A DNA stretch of 64,000 nucleotides from Parapristionchus giblindavisi. Lineage: Eukaryota > Nematoda > Chromadorea > Rhabditida > Diplogasteridae. The notes beneath the pieces were generated by a model that saw only the letters and a list, made by a program, of their open reading frames with translations, searched no databases and was not told the DNA's origin. The DNA is taken from the NCBI GenBank assembly GCA_943737045.1, contig CALSFV010000223.1:868001-932000 (forward strand), in the 5' to 3' direction. The translations under genes and the position numbers were made by a program. Positions within the stretch are counted from its first letter, which is position 1. Each line of letters begins with the position of its first letter. This document shows, piece by piece, positions 23,039 to 35,976 of the stretch.

Positions 23039-26000
23039 ATTACACAGCACAATTATTTCCAAAACAATCAAACTCGTGACTGTTACATTGCGATATCACA
23101 AAACAATTGAAATATATCCTGCAGAAGTGCTTCGTGTCTCTTATACCGAAAGCAAGGAGTGCCATCGTGCTATGATCAAGTAGTCATTATCAAGTAATGT
23201 TTTTGCAATTAATCAGGGGATGGGAGAAGTGTGAAGATCGTCGGGTTCACACATCTGAAAATGCATGAACGTTTCGAATGTTAACTTCACTTCAGGCCCA
23301 ATTCCCCTTTTTCTTGGCACTTCACTTTGATCGATAAGACGATTGCGAACAGCTCCGGACTGTGCCTCAATTTTGGTACAAAATCCAAGATTACAAGGAA
23401 AATGATCGAATGTGGCAGCAATGAAGTTTATTCGCATTTCGATAAATCAATCGGTTCATTTTTTCTTCTAAAGCATCCCTCGAATAGGCTCGAAAAGCAA
23501 TGCAAATTTATCTCATATTAAAGTCACACCCCAAGCTAATTTGACTCACCGCTCGGGCCAGTAGCCAGTGGCAACACCCTGCCGTAGAAAAATAAGGTGA
23601 AAAGCGCGGCCTGCGCGGCGAAGATTCTTGTGATTTAGACTAGATTAGTCCTTGCACTTTGTTCAGCTCACTCTTCGCTGCATCAGTCAATACGTATATT
23701 ATCAGCATAAATAGAGTGGGGATAAGGTGCGGACACTGACGGCAAACTGTCTCATATTTGAGTCATAGTTTATCTAAGATCCGAAAATTAGAGACACGTT
23801 GTCTCAAATATAAGATAAGTTACAATAAGATAAGATAAGATAACTTATTGTTAGTTAGTTAGCTCGAGTCCCCGGTACTATCTCGAGCGAGAGAGTATTA
23901 TACAACGAATCTTTTTTGAGAGTACTTGCGACATTAAAAGATTTGTCGTATGCCTGTTAATTCAACCACCAAAATTATTTGTGCATGTTTCTTGTTGATC
24001 AAATAGCTATGCCTTTTCAGTTCAAGTGAAAGACGATTCCGATCCCGCTAATCGTTCGAATGAGTGCTTATTCTCTCTAACATCCACCCAACACATTGTA
24101 TGCAAATGCAATTAATCTCGGACACATAATTTCTCGGCTTTTGCAGCGGGCTTACCTCGAGGACAAGTTTCCCTTCGAAGGATCTAGGCTGCTATTCGGT
24201 GAATGTGGAGCAGATGTTTCTTCCGAAATCAGCTTACTCGGTTACGATAAAATCACGGAACTACGTTAGTTGTTGTTAATATTATATATATAGCGTCAAA
24301 AGAATTCGCCAAAAATTGCAATGTCATAAATTGTGAATCAAATTGAAAATCGTACTGCTGTTTTGGCAAGATACTACTCTGGTATTTCCAAACTAGTAGT
24401 TTACTTTCGTTTAACTAGTCGTCCTAGACGTGCAAGTCTACGGCTAGTGGGAATGATAAGTAAACTACTATGTAGTTTGAAAATACCAGAGTATCGTCTA
24501 AGGGGGTATCCTATCCTGCTTTCGGTGTTATGAGATTCCTCATCGTATTTTTTCGTAGTGATGTATTGACCTTATAAAATACACTTGTTTATTTAGTAGG
24601 AGAGTAGCCAGCCACAGCCACTACTCTGGTATTTCAAACTTAAAGTCTACTTACACTTTCACTTTGAGTAGACTTGTAAGTCTACTTCAAGTTAAACGTA
24701 AGTCTACTTAAAGTGTGACGTCACTACGTAAGTCTACTTAAAGTGAGACGCAAGTCTACTTAAAGTGAAATGTGACGTCACTCACTTGAAGTAGACTTAA
24801 AGTAAACTTCAAGTCAGTGACGTATTTTAAGTAGACTTTAAGTTTTTAAATACCAGAGTATATGTTTAGAGAGAGAGAGAGAGCCCAATCCAGATAGTAC
24901 GTAAATCAGAGAGAGCGCGATAAGGGAAGGGAGGGAAAGGGGGGGGGGGTTAATCGATAGAATATCTCTGCGTTTTACCATCTTATAGCAAGGCAATTAC
25001 ACAAGTACATTTTATACGGGCGATGCCACTCTGTTCTTTCTCTACAGGGTGTCCAAAAATATTGTTACATGAATAAATCCATTTATTTTCCTGAAAAACC
25101 ATCATAGACAATTCAAACAGGGCACAGTATTTGCCACTTATCATAGCAACATAGCAATGAATGATCACTCGATATGGCCTCCATTGGCCGCGATGACGCA
25201 TCTGAGACCATGGGGGACAAAGTCGATGATGGGCCGCTGGTAGGTGATACCGACTTTCTCAAATGTATTTTCCAAGGACTTCGCGATCTTCAACAGCCAG
25301 AACACGAGGATAGTAGCCCAGTCTAAAGAACAAGCGGATGCCAGTGGAGAAACCATATCTTGCATTGTCTACCCCCAATCAGTGATGGTTTTGGCTGGAG
25401 TGTGCCTGACGGCCAAGAGTTCCCTTGTGCTCGTGAATCTCAATAAGGTGTACACGTCAGGACGATTTTCAAGAAGGTCCTTCTCCACTCTTGCCGCTCC
25501 CACTTCAATGGGGTTCACTGAGACTTCTAGCAGGATTCAGCGCCTATTCATTCGGAAAAAGTGACCCAGGCATGGTTCCGCACCCATGTGTCCGACTTCA
25601 TCGCGACTCTATTTTGGCCCTACAACTCCTCCGACCTGAACCCTTGGACTTCAACGTCTAAGCAGTATTGTAGAGGGAGTCCTGCTCTACCCACCATAAA
25701 TACCGCGCGTCTCTCAAGAAGGCCTTGGAAAAGACATTTGAGAAAGCCGGCACCCCTACCAGCGGCCCATCATCGACTTTGTCCCTCATGGTCTCAGATG
25801 CGTCATCGCGGCCAATGGAGGCCAGAACAAGTGATCATTCATTGTTATGTTGATATGGTAAGTGGTAAAAACTGTGCCCTGTTTGAATTGTCTATGATGG
25901 TTTTTGAGAAAGATAAATGGATTTTTTCGTGTAACAATACTTTTTGGGCACCCTGTATAGTAAACTGTAGTCGACTGCATATAGAAGTCATCTGGCTGTT

Positions 26001-29000
26001 TAACGGAATAGAAATTAATCTGAGAAAATAAATATTCGCAATTTCTCAAAATTCAACCGATAGGGATCATACATACTCGGCCAGGTTTTGTATCACTCAT
26101 GGGATCTACCTGTTTGGAGCCTGCAGCTTCACTGAATCCAGAGTTTTGATGGCGTGACAATAATTATTGATTTAAAGTTAAATGCGACAATGCGACCGTG
26201 GCGAAACGTCTCGTCCCGCCAAGGAATTGTCCTTCCACGGAAGAATGCAAAGGCCCAAAGTCGGCTGGCGTAGTGTACACATGCCCCCACGGCTTCTATT
26301 TCAGGTTTCTTTTTTATTCCACATAATTCCCTTGTGAGTACAATACAGTAGATTCCCCTGTTGACTTGGGGAGTGTATACTTAAGATCCGTTCGATCCCG
26401 TCGAAATATAGCGTCTTCAATATTGATTATTATGCCTGCTATTGTGTGTGTTATTTCTATTTGTCAATTTTTTTCTCGTTTCTTTGTCGAGCGGCACTAG
26501 CCAAAAATTAATATTTTCCATTTTTTCCTTAGATTTTTCTTTTTCTTTTTTCTTTTTTTTTGTAAAATTCTAAACATTCCGTCCTAAAATAGTTTAGAAT
26601 TATACAACACATCATTTTCAGGCCTAATATTTAATATTTAATATTTAAAGCAAATAATTCGAGGGTATCCCACTCTGGTATTTTCAAACTAGTAGTTTAC
26701 TTATATTTCCCACTTGCCGTAGACTTGCCTGTAATTTTACTAGAAGTGGTGTATAATACGGTAATGCATTTCGTCAAATAGTAGTAAAATAATAGTAAAC
26801 TGCTAGTCTGAGACGTAACGTAAGTAAACTACTAGTTTGGAAATACCGGATCATGACACAACATTACAATAGAAACTTAAAAGCACAGGTACATGTACAA
26901 TCAAAATGAAATTCCTTGTTAGATATCAAGATGGAGATGATGAATGGCTTGACGCCGACACAATGGAGTGCGAATACGGTATATTCAAGATGAAGAGCGG
27001 TTCATCTACTCTTGAGCTCTCGCCCAGTGCCACAGCCAAATGTGCCCGCATGAGTTTGTCTTTCGCACATCTTAAAAACTTTTGGTTGCTCAGAGCTATT
27101 CCAGAATCCCAGATTGAAGTTTGATCCTTTGAAGATATTTAGGGAATCTCTTCAAAGGCTTCTACCCCAATCTGTTGTTTTGCACTGGGTTTTTGAAATT
27201 TCACGAAAGATATTTAAATGCAATCGTAATTAACTTAATTGTAATAAAATATACAGGATGCACATCATGCATGCCGTCTGCGACATCAAAGTTCAGCGAC
27301 CAGTGCTCAGAATTGAAGGTTTGAGTTGAAACTTTAACGTAAAATTGATAAGCTATTAATAAAAGAGTTTCATGTTCCCTGCTGCGTGACAATCTAAACA
27401 GAAAATTTTAGGCTACGTTGCGTAGTGGTTCATTTACATAAATGCATAATTAATGAAAAAAATAAATCACATTATTTACAGTGCTCTGGCGAACAGAAGT
27501 TGGAGGTTAACGGGCAATTTCATAAGCCCACTCCACTACAATGTTCATCGGAGTCATCGCTCGCCAATCCGTCATGGATATTTCAATCGCAGGATATACC
27601 AGTCGCCAATGTCGAATGCGTTGATAAATGTCGGTATTAAACGCATTGACAAGATAATTTGAAATTGCCCGCTCCGACCACGCTCTCATCAATACTCTCT
27701 ACGTTATAGTGTTGTCCTCTGGTATTTTCAAACTAGTAGTTTACTTATCATTCCCACTAGCCGTAGACTTGGGGGTATGACAAAACGGCAACGACAAAAG
27801 CGCCACTGTAGTCCATAAATCCGCAATCGACTCTCTGAAACTTGGCTATTACGTCGTAATTTGGTCTCTGTCCCCTCTGGCCGACATTATCGCGAGCTGC
27901 GCTTGGTGCAACTCTGGTATTTCAAAACTTAAAGTCTACTTAAAATACGTCACTGTCTTGAAGTTTAATTTAATTCTACTTCAAGTGAGTGACATCACAT
28001 TTTTCCTTTAAGTAGACTTGCGTCTCACTTTAAGTAAACTTACAAGTCTAATTAAAATGAAACTGTAAGTGCACTTCAAATTTTGAAATACCGGAGAACG
28101 CGTAGCAATGCGAAATCGCATTTCACTGGGTAACCCAAATTTCAGATTGCAACAATGCGACCGTGGCGAAACTTTTCGTCGAGCCAAGCACTTGTCCCTC
28201 CAATGAAGAATGCATGGAGAAAATCAATGAAGGCATTGTCTACACATGCCCTGACGGCTTCCACCTCAGGTTTCTTTTTTTATTCCAATTTCAATGATTC
28301 GAGGATGTGCAGGGTATCCCGTGGTATTCGCGGGATCCCATGTCATCGGGGCGATGGGGCTGGTGTAGCATACAGTATAGGTCAAAAGTCATGGGACGCT
28401 TTTTCATGTTTTTATAACTTTTGATCCAGGAAAGCTATCAAGCTGATCTTTTGAGGCAATGTACAGAATTTATCAAGGAATACAACCATGATGTGGTGGT
28501 GTAATTAAATTAGTTCACTGCTGCGTAGTGATGACGCAATCGAAGTACACTTTTTTCGAAAATTCCCATTTCTTTAGTGAAAAGCCCTGTTCTTCGGGAA
28601 CACTGTGAGAGTGGAGACCCCCACTAGGGCTGTACAGTCAAACAATCCGGAATGGCTCCGACTCCGATTTCAAGCTGTGGCAGGGTTACAACTTTGACCT
28701 CCAAAATTTATAACTCGGCTTCTAGATGTGATAACGACCCGTTGTAATCGCCAAAATGATGCTAGTGGCGAGTGATGTTTATCCCCTGAATATGGTAGTC
28801 ATAGCTCGTCATTAGCCCTCAGGGCATAAAATAATTTTTTTGGGGAGGACCGATTTTGAGACCCTACCGTTCAGAGGGCAGGTCTTCTAAAATTATGGTT
28901 CATGCGCAAGCAGCTTTGCATTATATCATACATTAATTTCCCTTATTTTGGTTTAGTTTCGATTCCTTTCAGGCCCGCAGCAAACGTTATGCCGAGGTCT

Positions 29001-32000
29001 ACTCGGCTGTAGCAAGTAAAGATCAAAATACAAAGATCAAAGATCAAAGTTTAGCAATAGTGAACATCTCTAACATGCATTGGTACTTTGAAACTAAGAG
29101 ATTTCTTCAATAGAGGCCCAGAAGGGAGAGAAGTAAGAGAGAATGCGCAAGAGTGCGCACCGAGTAGACCTCAGCATAACGTTTGCTGCGGGTCTGAAAG
29201 GAATCGAAACTAAACCAAAATAAGGGAAATTATTAGATGATATATTGCAAAGCTGCTTGCGCAGGAACCATAATTTTAGAAGACCCGCCCTCTGAACGGT
29301 GGGTCTCAAAATCTGTCCTCCCCAAAAAAAATTATTTTATGCCCTGAGGGCAAATGACGAGCTACGGCTACCATATTCTGAGAATAAACATTACTCGCCA
29401 CTAGCATCATTTCAGCACTTAGAACGGGTTGTTAGCACATCTAGAAGCTGAGTTATAAATTTTGGGGGTCAAAGTTGCGATCCTGCTACAGCTTGAAATC
29501 GGAATCGGAGCCATTCCGGATTGTGTGACTGTGCAACCCAAGTGGGGCTCTCCACTCTCAAAATGTTTCAGAAGAACAGGACTTTTCACTAAAGAAATAA
29601 AAATTTTCAAAAAAAGTGTACTTCGATTGCGTCATCACTACGCAGTAGTGAACTAATTTAATTACACCACCACATCATGGTTGTAGTCCTTGATAAATTC
29701 TGTACATTGCCTCAAAAGATCAGCTTGATAGCTTTCCTGGATCAAAAGTTATAAAAAAATGAAAAAGTGTCCCATGACTTTTGACCTATACTGTACATGT
29801 AATGTAATTCCTTTTAGATATCACGATGGAAATGATGAATGGCTTGACGCCGACACAATGGAGTGCGAATACGGTTTATTCAAGATGAAGAGCGGTTCAT
29901 CTTCTATTGAGCTCTCGCCCAATGCCACAGCCAAATGTGCCCGCATGAGTTCGTCTTTCGCATATCATAAACATTTGGTTGCTTAGCGCTAGAAGCCCAG
30001 ATTGGGGTTGGATCCTTTGAAGATATTTAGGGAATATCTTCAAAGGCTCCAACCCCAAACTGTTGTTTTGCACTGGGTTTTTGAAATTTCACTTAAGAAA
30101 TTTAAATAAAATTGTAATTAACTTAATTGTAATAAAATATTCAGGATGCACGTCATGCATGCCGTCTGCTTTATCAAAGTTCAACGACCCGTGCTCGGAA
30201 TTGAAGGTTTGAGTTGAAACTTTATTGTTAACGTAAAATCCATTAACTTAAAATCGATATGCTATAAATAATGTTCATGTTCCATGCGGCATGAAATTCT
30301 AAACAAAAATTGAAAGGTTCCGTTGCGTAGTTGTGAATTTATCATTAATATTAGGTTTTGCGAGCATAAAAATGAGTAAAAAAATGAACCACATTATTTA
30401 CAGTGCTCTGGTGAACAGAAGTTGAAGGTTAACGGGGAATATCGTACGTCCACTCCACTGCAATGTTCATCGGAGTCCTCACTCAAGAATGCATCATGGA
30501 TATTTCTATCGCACGATATACCAGTCGCTAATGTCGAATGCGTTGATAAATGTCGGTATTATACTCATTGACCAGATAATTTGAAATTGCCCGCTCCGAA
30601 AACACTATCATCAAAACTCTCCACGATATAGTGTTGTCAGAGCGAACAGTTCAAGTTATGTTGGGCTCTTTGGAATTCCTTGTTACGATGCGACATTTTT
30701 CAGTGGGTTGTGAGAAAACGTCACATCTAGCGAAGTTCGAATGTCCCATTGGAGTTGCAGACTGCAAACGGGTGAGTATGAAAGCACACCAGAGTTTCAA
30801 ATTAGCTTGGATGTGTTTGTAATTCAGTGCTTTTTACAGTTCAACGGAGTTAACAGTTATTCATGCGACAACGACTATCATGCGGTTATTCGTTGGAACA
30901 ACTCCATTATTGTTCGTATGATGGGCACTTATGAAAATTGTGACGACAGTAGGGTAAAAATCAATGAGAGGAAAATGGGAATTCGTAATCAATGAATCGC
31001 CTAAACCCGCTAAACCCGCTCGACTTCGCCGAACTAACTTTATATATGAATTAGTTCATATTTCTGAACGATACGAAATCCGGGAAAATGTCGTCTTGTT
31101 TACATGTGTTTTGGTTTTTGTTATAATAGGATTTGCATACGGTCAACACAGTCAGGGGGAATCTGAGATTTATAACATGTAAGTGTTGGGATCAAATCAG
31201 TCAGTAATTATCATTTAAAGGACGGTGCGGTATCCTGTGACGTCTCGACTGGGAATTGGCTGATTGGAACTGAACAGATCTCTGACTCATCGGACGCGTT
31301 CATATATTGTCTTAAGACGATTGGTAAGAGATTATACAGCGATAATCGATAATCGGAAAATAATCAATAATCGTAAAATAATCAATAGCCGTAAAATGAA
31401 TTTAACCCAATTTCAGAGCCGAAAACTGAATCCACGAGTACGAAAGAGCCAGAAAAGTGCGTGGTTTGTTTATTGATTAGGAATTTCATGGGTACCGCTA
31501 GACAGGATTGATTGAATTTTCAAGCATCTCATAAAAGTAAAATATCTATAACAGTAATGACGTCATCATCTACATCGTCGTCGGCATAGTCGTCATCTTA
31601 TCACTTATTGGAGTCGGGATCGGGGGCTGGTTCTTGAGTCGAAAGGTATGTGGTAGACTGAGGTATACTGTAGATTGTGGTATACTGTAGACTGTGGTAT
31701 ACTGTAGACAGAGGTATACTGTAAACTGAGGTATACTGTAGACTGAGGTATACTGTAGACTGAGGTATACTGTAGACTGAGGTATACTGTAGACTGAGGT
31801 ATACTGTAGACTGTGGTATACTATAGAATGTGGTATACTGTAGACTGTGGTATACTGTAGACTGGTATACTGTAGACTGTGGTATACTGTCGAATGTGGT
31901 ATACTGTAGACTGTGGTATACTGTAGACTGAGGTATACTGTAGACTGTGGTATACTGTAGAATGTGGTATACTGTAGAATGTGGTATACTGTATACTGTG

Positions 32001-35000
32001 GTATACTGTAGACTGAGGTATACTGTAGACTGTGGTATACTGTAGAATGTGGTATACTGTAGAATGTGGTATACTGTATACTGTGGTATACTGTAGACCG
32101 TGGTATACTGTAGACTGAGGTATACTGTAGACTAAGGTATACTGTAGACTGAGGTATACTGTAGACTAAGGTATACTGTAGACTGAGGTATACTGTAGAC
32201 TATGGTATACTGTAGACTGAGGTATACTGTAGACTGAGGTATACTGTAGACTAAGGTATACTGTAGACTGAGGTATACTGTAGACTGAGGTATACTGTAG
32301 ACTCAGGTATACTGTAGACTGACGGTGGCAATACGGTATACCGTATTACCGTAACGTAATATACGGCAAACATTACCGTAATACAGGAATACCGTAACAG
32401 GAAATAAGTATTTCTCGTATTATATCTTTAATTTAGTGCCGCAAGAAGGCTACCCCGACTAATTCAAAATCAACCCTGTCGAAATTGAAGCCCCAGTCAG
32501 CTGTCAAGATTGGTAAGTAAAGATCGGGAACAAGAAGATGAAAATGCGCTGTAATAATGAAGAACGTGGGACCAACGATCACACAGAGAAATAGGTGTTA
32601 TTTATCCACGGAGCATAAGACCCTGAGAAGTGTTATATTTAACATTTTTTGAGCTCGAAAAGTGTTAAACACTTACTTTGTTCACATCTCTTTTTGAAAG
32701 TTTCTAAAAAAAATGCAGCGCTAGAATCATTCCTCATTTTGCCCACACTCATTTTTCTGCTTCATTCATTTCCATGACTTTTGAATCACTTCGCATCACT
32801 CATTTCAGCTGGCAAACGAACCGCTGTGGTGGAAAAAACGAAGAAGGTAATCTTCACAATTTGATTCATTAGCAATTTCTTTCGGCATAAATAAATTTGA
32901 TTACAATAAAGCGTAAGAACAACGATCCAAAAATTTTTATTTTTTTACTGTGCCAGATTTCACTGATGTTAGTCGATTCTTAGAACGGCCTCGTATATTA
33001 AATATATATATGAATTTATATATTAATTATATTATTATATTTAATTATATTATTATATTAATATTCAAAGATACAGTCTTCTTTCACTTCAGAACGGAAC
33101 AACTTCATTAATGTCGGCGGCGTCTTCACGTTCAGCAATCATAGTTTCTCCTCTTGCGACGTCGACTACAGTTCAGCCAACGGTAGAACGAACTAGTAGT
33201 TTACTTATATATGTCGAACTAGTAGTTTACTTATATCCGAACTAGTAGTTTACTTATATTCGAACTAGTAGTTTACTTATATTCGAACTAGTAGTTTACT
33301 TATATTCCAACTAGTAGTTTAATTATATAGGTCGAACTAGTAGTTTACTTATTTTCGAACTAGTAGTTTACTTATATTCGAACTAGTAGTTTACTTATAT
33401 AGGACGAACTAGTAGTTTACTTATATTTACCACTAGCCGTAGAAAAACGAAAGTCGACTAAAAACGGCTAGTTAAACGTAAGTTTACTAGAAGTGGTGTA
33501 TAATACGGTAATGCATTTCGTAAAATGTTCTTTCACTAGTAGTAAACTAACAGTAAACTGGTAGTCTGTGACGTAGCTTAAGTAAACTACTAGTTTGGAA
33601 ATACCAGAGTGTTACTTAAAAAACATTGTTAACGTAGCAATGATGAAACTATAATATATGACAGATGGCGCACTAAAAAAAATAGTGGAAAACGGAAAAT
33701 GGCGACTTTCCAGGGTCTAAAAAAGTACACTTGAAAACCAAAAATTTGAATTCGCGGGTGCGAAAAAAGGTGCGGGAATTCAAATTCTGACTTTCTAAAT
33801 GCGATTTTCTGCGGTTTTAAGAAGGATCTTAAGTAGGAATTCAAGTTCCAATACTTCCAAAGGCGGAAAAATGAAATTTGGGCTCAGAATTTGAATTGTC
33901 GCACCTTTTTTTGCGCCCGCGAATCTAAATTTTCGGTTTTCCAGTGTATATTTTTAGACCCTGGAAAGTCGCCATTTTCCGTTTTGCACTATTTTTTAGT
34001 GCGCCATGAGTCTAGAAGACCTTTGGCTCTCTAATTCATCGTTACATTTGCCTTAACGTCTCCGTCGTTACGGCGGAGGTTACGGCGTAGGTGCGTACGG
34101 CAAAGGAAACGATGCGTAGCTATAGCTTGCAATATATGTCAACACTCAAAAAATCCCTAGCTAAGTGCTCCCAAGAGAAATATTCCCAGTCATATAAGGC
34201 AATACTTTCTTTATATGTAAGGGAATTTCTGGTAGGTAAAAGATTCCAATTCATGTAAGCGAAATGTACTGGAAAAAATTCTCTTGGGGTACCTTATGTT
34301 AGCTATTAGTTAGTTGCGTTATCCATCGTCACCTTTGCCTATTATGCCTACGTCCTCCGCCGCGTCTTCCTCGTTACTGCGGTGATTACGAAGAAGGCAC
34401 GTAAGGCAAATGTAACGATGTGTCAGGCGTGTAATTTGAAGTGCAGAAAAAGCAAACGTGCGTTTACTTAAAGTTGCGACGAAACTTGAATTTACAAAAG
34501 TGATAATGTGATGGTAAAATTGTTATTACTCAACTCCTCCACTCCGAGTGTATGTTATAATTTTTTTATATGTTATAATATGTTATAATTTTTTTTTAAA
34601 GAAAACTTTTATTATTTATACAAAAACTGCAAAAGAAGTCGTGTGAGCGCTCACGCAATTTCGTTCGAACTCTAGCTAGAAGGTGCGGGGCGGGGCGACT
34701 GTCACCAAACCCGTCTGGGGTTTGCCGAAGTCTTTAATACAAGTATATAAGCCCACCCCACCAAATGGGTAGGAGAGCCTTCGGACGAAAGTTGAGAGGA
34801 AAGTTCGCAACTTTCCTTCGAAGTTGCGGCGACACGCCACAGGAACGCTTCTGAGTAGAGTTGTCATCGATTTTTGCGAGTTAGTTGACATGCCGAGATC
34901 ACTTAATGGCTGCTAACTTTTGTGTAGCGATTAGTGTTGTTAGATGGAATAAAATTTAGTCTCGACTAAATTTGCATTTTTAGTCCAGACTAAAAATCAT

Positions 35001-35976
35001 TCGAAAATATTTTTTTTTCATTTTAGTCTCGACTAAAAGGGCAAATAGACTAATATTCACGACTAAATTTGCATTTCGTCTCGAATAATATTTTCGAATA
35101 TATTTGAGAATAGACATTCATTTTCCATTAGTTTTTTTTGGTGCTGAGTGGTCCGCTACTTCTCTTCTGTGTAATGGAAGGGTTTTCCCTAATTATCACG
35201 GATCTCCTGTAAAAGTGTATTAAAATTAGAACCTTTTTCGACAGCAAAAACTTTTTGCCATCCGATTTTATCGATACTTATTAGACTGGCTTAGCTGAGT
35301 GCGAAAACAATATTTTTATTTGCATATCTATGTAATTTTTTTACTGTCAACTTCAAATGAATGTAACTCGTTTCGTTTTTGAGCTACCGGGTTAAACTTT
35401 TTTTCACTCGATGCTAATGACCTCGTCTACGAATAACTCAATTAAGGATATGGTCGGAAATGTTGTTTTACATGTGTTATTGCATGAAAACTGTTTTTTA
35501 ACATGCAAAATGCGATGTTTCTCGAACATTTTCTCTAAAGGATAAGAGTTTTATTGAAGGTTCGGATTCCCCGTCCACAAATTGGGGTATCCTGATATAT
35601 CTTTCAACCCAACTCTGTCCTCCCAATAGGGCTACTGTATATCGTCCATTCCCCACAGTACACAGCGAAAAAATTTTCCCAGTAACGTAATTCATACTAC
35701 GGAATTCTTCCCTCATGGGTAAGGGACTTATTCCCCCATAGGGGACGAATTCCCTTATCCATAAGGGAAGAATTCCGTAGAGAGACTTTTCCAAGGAATA
35801 ATTCCCTTATAGACAAGGGGTTTTTTTTCTGTGAGTGTAACGTATTCATTGCAGGATATGTCTGTGCCGAAGAAAAAGGGCACTCTCTACAAGTATGAAG
35901 AGAGTAAGCATTTTATAAAAATATTTTTTTTAAATTTTACATTTTATTCGATATAATTCTAGAAAAGGGCAAATGA
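23039..35976 (+). CDS. Single-pass membrane protein with dupl. Cys-rich modules (5' end unsure)
   Basis: In-phase exons 23039-23179, 23296-23425, 24147-24264, 26178-26304, 26923-27053, 27257-27318, 27482-27629, 28146-28269, 29818-29948, 30145-30206, 30404-30551, 30704-30771, 30840-30953, 31221-31323, 31417-31456, 31555-31645, 32437-32512, 32809-32846, 33093-33182, 35855-35903 and 35963-35976 encode about 668 aa plus a signal exon. A four-exon Cys-rich module (26178-27629) is repeated at 28146-30551; marks include VYTCP, DADTMECEYG, KFSDQCSELK and CSGEQKLEVNG. Cys spacing partly recalls CCP/Sushi domains, but no family is certain. Exon 31555-31645 holds one helix (IIYIVVGIVVILSLIGVGIG), followed by a Lys/Ser/Thr-rich tail. 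Likely a cell-surface receptor or adhesion protein with an outside N-terminus. Confidence 0.75.
24377..24500. repeat. Foldback MITE family D, TA-flanked
   Basis: Arms CTCTGGTATTTCCAAACTAG and the reverse, with AGTTTACTT and CTAGCCGTAGACTTG-type inner sequence, bounded by TA. Other copies: 26672-26855, 33170-33610 and 38163-38373, plus a fragment at 27715-27775. It lies in an intron of the modular membrane-protein gene. Confidence 0.7.
24633..24858. repeat. Foldback MITE family E, AAGTCTACTT-rich
   Basis: Starts CTCTGGTATTTCAAACTTAA and ends with the reverse complement, TA on both sides. The interior is made of AAAGTCTACTTAAAGTG-like units in both orientations. Related copies at 27912-28097 and 50383-50590, with a decayed one at 37410-37600. 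It shares the CTCTGGTATTT end with family D. Confidence 0.7.
25040..25965. pseudogene. Broken Tc1/mariner transposase, inverted duplicate
   Basis: On plus near 25600-25640 the translation has FWPYNSSDLNP, matching the F/W-P-x-x-S-P-D-L-N-P catalytic block of DDE transposases. A C-terminal piece recurs in inverted copies: minus near 25180-25240 (FVPHGLRCVIAANGGHIE) and plus near 25770-25830. The outer ends read ACAGGGTGTCCAAAAATATT and, reversed, ACAGGGTGCCCAAAAAGTAT. Stops and frame changes interrupt every frame, so it is inactive. It sits in an intron of the modular membrane-protein gene. Confidence 0.65.
26672..26855. repeat. Foldback MITE family D
   Basis: CTCTGGTATTTTCAAACTAG at left and CTAGTTTGGAAATACCGGA at right, with AGTAGTTTACTTATATTTCC and its reverse within. 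It is located in the first-module intron between exons ending 26304 and starting 26923. Confidence 0.65.
28373..29793. mobile_element. Foldback element FB3, 1421 bp, TA-flanked
   Basis: Almost the whole element is a palindrome: arms of about 690 bp around a spacer near 29040-29090. Ends are CAGTATAGGTCAAAAGTC in both orientations, with TA at 28371-28372 and 29794-29795, indicating Tc1/mariner-type mobilisation. It lies in the intron between module exons 28146-28269 and 29818-29948, only 24 bp before the latter. The matching intron of the first module lacks it. Its arms match the FB1 loop. Confidence 0.8.
31655..32325. repeat. Minisatellite, about 17-bp unit (GGTATACTGTAGACTGA)
   Basis: Roughly 40 tandem copies, with variants in the last bases (GACTGA, GACTGT, GAATGT, GACTAA). 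It fills most of the intron between the transmembrane exon (31555-31645) and the first cytoplasmic exon (32437-32512). Each unit contains the short palindrome GTATAC. Confidence 0.95.
33170..33610. repeat. Family D foldback with expanded left end
   Basis: About ten tandem copies of a 22-24 bp unit (CGAACTAGTAGTTTACTTAT) run from 33186 to 33430, followed by a normal family D body ending GTTTGGAAATACCAGAGT at 33610. The repeated unit is the element's own subterminal sequence. It begins directly after the donor of exon 33093-33182. Confidence 0.8.
34050..34425. repeat. Two GC-rich hairpin MITEs, family C
   Basis: CGTTACATTTGCCTTAACGT near 34052 with the reverse CGTAGGTGCGTACGGCAAAG near 34088, and a second hairpin at 34318-34425 (CATCGTCACCTTTGCC with GGCAAATGTAACGATG). 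Both are in the long intron 33183-35854. Confidence 0.6.

Noticed and set aside
31655..32325. CRISPR-like regular repeat array
   Set aside because: The 17-bp units are contiguous without unique spacers in eukaryotic intronic DNA: a minisatellite.
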